This document shows, in pieces, positions 55,334 through 64,000 of a DNA stretch of 64,000 bases (position 1 is its first letter; every line of letters begins with the position of its first letter). Source of the stretch: Argentina anserina (Eukaryota; Streptophyta; Magnoliopsida; Rosales; Rosaceae); assembly GCF_933775445.1 (NCBI RefSeq), contig NC_065877.1, forward strand, positions 19,158,001 through 19,222,000. The letters are read 5' to 3'. The notes below the pieces were generated by a model that was given only the letters and a program-made list of their open reading frames with translations, was not told the DNA's origin and made no database searches. Position numbers and translations under genes: made by a program.

Positions 55334-58041
55334 GTTCTGAGGCAGCCAAAGAATTAGGGAGTACAATGGTGCGGGGAATGTTAGACCTTAATTTAGTAAA
55401 TTTTAAGAAGCTTTGGTGCTTTGGTGCTTTGGTTTTCCATTGTCTATTTGGGAATATATTTTCCACGATGTCTAAAATCATCATGCATAGAATACGTAAT
55501 TACAGTACCACAACTGCCTTCAAGGATCATGTACCCCTCGATCAATTATGCATCAATCTGTTTCCTAGGAGGGAAACTTATCTGAAAGACAGCTAGAACG
55601 GTAGGGAAACGACCCATGATGCTTTGTTTGGAATGCGACCATTTCCTTTAACTTGCAGGGCTTGCTGCAATGCTCGGTTACATGTTCACAAATCACCAAA
55701 TAAATGGTGTGGGGAAAGGGGTGCAGCAGCCCATGCTAAAATGACTCTACATGCATGCCCCGACCTTAATTGGGGTCACATTTTCAAATTAAAGAAACGC
55801 AAAGATTAGAACTGGGGACAAAAAGACCCATCCTCTTCTTGCAAATGCTCGTGACACAGTTACTATCTCTTATAACGGAAGGTATGGTTGACATCTGTCA
55901 ATTATGTGGGAGTAGGGACATGTGCATAGTTTTGTTTCCAAACATGATTCTGTGCTCAATATTATGCTAGGCAGAGAAACTAGTGATCTGAATTTCAAGC
56001 CATTTTATGGTGCCTTGATCAATTAGATGTATACAGAATATTTCAAATACAACTATGAAACAATTTTTCTCGGAAACTCATTTCACAAACCAAATGAGGC
56101 ACTAATTTGGATGATTGTGGGGCTTTATTTGAATTTGATAAATTAGTGAATTGTTGTCCTCACCAGACCAACGCTTCTGTTTAGGTTGCGGTTTTGCACT
56201 TATATTTACAGCCCTGAATTACCTACTTACTAGTTCAACTATTGAAGTGTTTGATTGGACAATCCATTTTTATTTTCCGTATTTAACAGTTTGTACTAGA
56301 GATTCCAAGAACGCAATGAACAATCTGTCTAGGAATGACGTTACATACTATGAAACATTGAAAGTAAAAATCTGTCAGTAGCACGCTAGTGTTAGTGCAC
56401 GCTCGCCAAAATCTCTGCTTTGTGTTGGGGCAATTTCTCGAGCACTTGGTGTGCAACCCAAAGAATCCACTTCTCTTTTGGATTTCTTCTTCATCAGTCA
56501 TGTTATTTTACCCCCATTGTGTATTGTTGCTTGATTACTTTTACTTCAAGTAATCAAGTCTTGTCATCTTTTGAAATGAACAACTTCTTTCATTTTGCAT
56601 GGTTACAGATCAAATGAAAACTTAATTAATTTGGCTTCTCTTGAATTCATATTGTTCATGGGAGTCACCAATTCACCATTGCTTTGTGCAGGATGTTGAA
56701 CCTGGTAGCATCCGACCTGCCTAGATTTTACATGCCAGACATATTGGTGGACTTGGATCTCCGTACTTGCCATGTAGACAATAATTTTGTTAATGCAAAC
56801 TCTCTTTTATTAACATGGCTCAGTTTCAGGTCACATGAATGAGTTGACAATTTACCTCGCAATACATAGCTACTACTACATAGTACTACTGCAGATGGCA
56901 CATTGCCTCCTCTCATGGAGTTCACTCAGGTATTGTTTGTATGTTTAACGACAACTGAGGAACAATTTGAGCAAAAAAGGACATGAAATGACATTGTCGA
57001 TGGAGTGCTAGTATGCCAAAGATTCTGTTTACCTAAAGGTGAATCGTTACAGAATGCATACAAGAACAAGATGCCCCTCTATATGGCCACGAAATAACAG
57101 GCTACGGGAGTAAGCTAAAATGATTGATTATTAGAAGTTTGAACATAGCCTATTGGTTTTCACTCCCCAACCTGCTTGCTTCCTCTGTATCTTGTGTTTT
57201 CAAATTTGAGAGTTCTATCTTTTCCCCTTATTTGGAATGCACACCAAACTCTCTCAAGAGAGCGAGTCTAACCAACCATATAGACCATTAGTTAGCGAAT
57301 AGTACACAACTCCTAGATCAAATTTGTTGCCCAACTCTAAACGTACAGAAGTCGAAGATTTTTGTTTTGAGTTTCCGGAGTGGGAACTGTACATACTTGC
57401 TATCCTGAAACGAAGACTAGCGCGCTGCATACCTAATATGGTAGCAAACATCAAGAATTCAAGATCCGGAAAAGACTAAAAACACAGACCTCTACAATGT
57501 GCATACATAACGTCACACCTCCCGCAGCGCCATGCACCATACGAACTCTCTACTCACTTATCCCACACATTCTCATCTCAAATCCCTGAGAAACACTTGA
57601 TCGACCGTTATCAGCATTTAGTTACCATATATATATATAAATTTTACCATTAAGTTACCAATAAGCCAAACATCATGTGTTTATATTATACAAAGCTTCA
57701 AATAACATCAAATCCAAAAAACTCACAAAAGGCTTCAAGAATTCAAAACCTTCCACATGCATTTAGTAAAGCCTATAAAATCAAAAAGGCGAAACGAAAC
57801 TTAGGGTTGCGAACGGCCATGGAATCCGCAGAGGGGAGAGAAACTGCTTATTTATGGTCAATAAAAATAGTTGCTATGTTTATTAAGGAGAAATTGCTGT
57901 CTATTGCAATGATAAATGAAAGTTTAGTACAATGATCATTTCGTCTAATTAAAATAAGCAAACATATACTGAAAGGTTTACAACATATTTCATAGCAACA
58001 TGGTTCAATATGTATAAAATCCCCTAAAGCCCTTGAAATAA
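55334..58041. other. Intergenic region before the beta-galactosidase gene
   Basis: Only short ORFs without recognisable domains are present. The last few tens of bases should be the 3' UTR of the GH2 gene. I see no transposon boundary. Confidence 0.5.
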
Positions 58042-63721
<5,680 letters not shown>

Positions 63722-64000
63722 CTGTGGATGGGTGTAAACAACCAGACAAATAATTAGGATGCAATATCTAATTAAGTACTAACATAACATAGTGTAAAAA
63801 ATATCCGGAGAAACTTTATTACAGTGAACTAACAGACATAGCAAGTCCACTATATATGAGCGATACATCAATGACAGCAGTCCCAAACCCAGGAAACTGA
63901 GAAGGAGCTTTCATTCAAAGAGAAAACCAGAAACAAGAACAGTCGTTGAAAAGGTCACAGCTCCAAGAAACAAAACTAAAAAGACTACAACAGGACTATC
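63722..64000. other. Intron of the GH2 gene at the window edge
   Basis: The exon at 63721 starts after a CCACAG acceptor in phase 0. No upstream exon is visible before the window ends. Confidence 0.7.

Overview
This is plant nuclear DNA: AT-rich, with spliced genes, plant-specific families and dense transposable-element debris. The gene content fits a eudicot. Rosaceae is only my impression and cannot be proved from the window. I found no bacterial-type features, CRISPR arrays or rRNA/tRNA genes.

Six genes are well supported. From left to right they are: the 3' part of a Polycomb RING1-type E3 ligase (+, ends 5311); a complete TPX2 spindle-assembly gene in 20 exons (-, 6232-10889); two tandem secreted 8-cysteine lipid-transfer-like proteins (+, 13309 and 16500); a six-exon double-stranded-RNA-binding protein with three dsRBDs (-, 18942-24240); an arginine-rich tandem CCCH zinc-finger gene (+, 45657-46934); and the 3' two thirds of a LacZ-like GH2 beta-galactosidase (-, 58042-63721, running off the right edge). 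A DUF7054-like small protein (-, 14681-15094) lies between the two lipid-transfer genes, and a small membrane-protein ORF (33229-33543) is tentative. RING1 and TPX2 are convergent, with about 0.9 kb between their stop codons. I rebuilt exon structures from GT/AG sites with phase checked at every junction.

The rest is mostly mobile DNA, and many insertions still show target-site duplications (TSDs) that fix their boundaries. They include a 1.18-kb Mutator-like element with a perfect 9-bp TSD (11880-13056); a 1-kb long-inverted-repeat element (17793-18839) carrying a nested 205-bp solo LTR with TSD CACAT; two large solo LTRs (24941-27707, TSD AACAA; 34339-37282, TSD ACATA); a dead 3.4-kb hAT transposon with an 8-bp TSD (38837-42208); two hAT-like MITEs (43827-44198 and 47693-48264); and a Ty1/Copia element on the minus strand (48538-55333). 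The Copia 5' LTR has lost its promoter, and its reverse-transcriptase/RNase H region is interrupted by another repeat. A decayed plastid rps7 fragment (about 38060-38310), LINE RNase H remnants and a possible Helitron 3' terminus (28336) complete the picture.

I did not find a convincing new multi-gene system. The most useful observations are the nested insertion history with exact boundaries, the three-dsRBD protein, the matching splice-donor and CT-tract structure at the ends of the two lipid-transfer paralogs, and the promoter-deleted Copia LTR.
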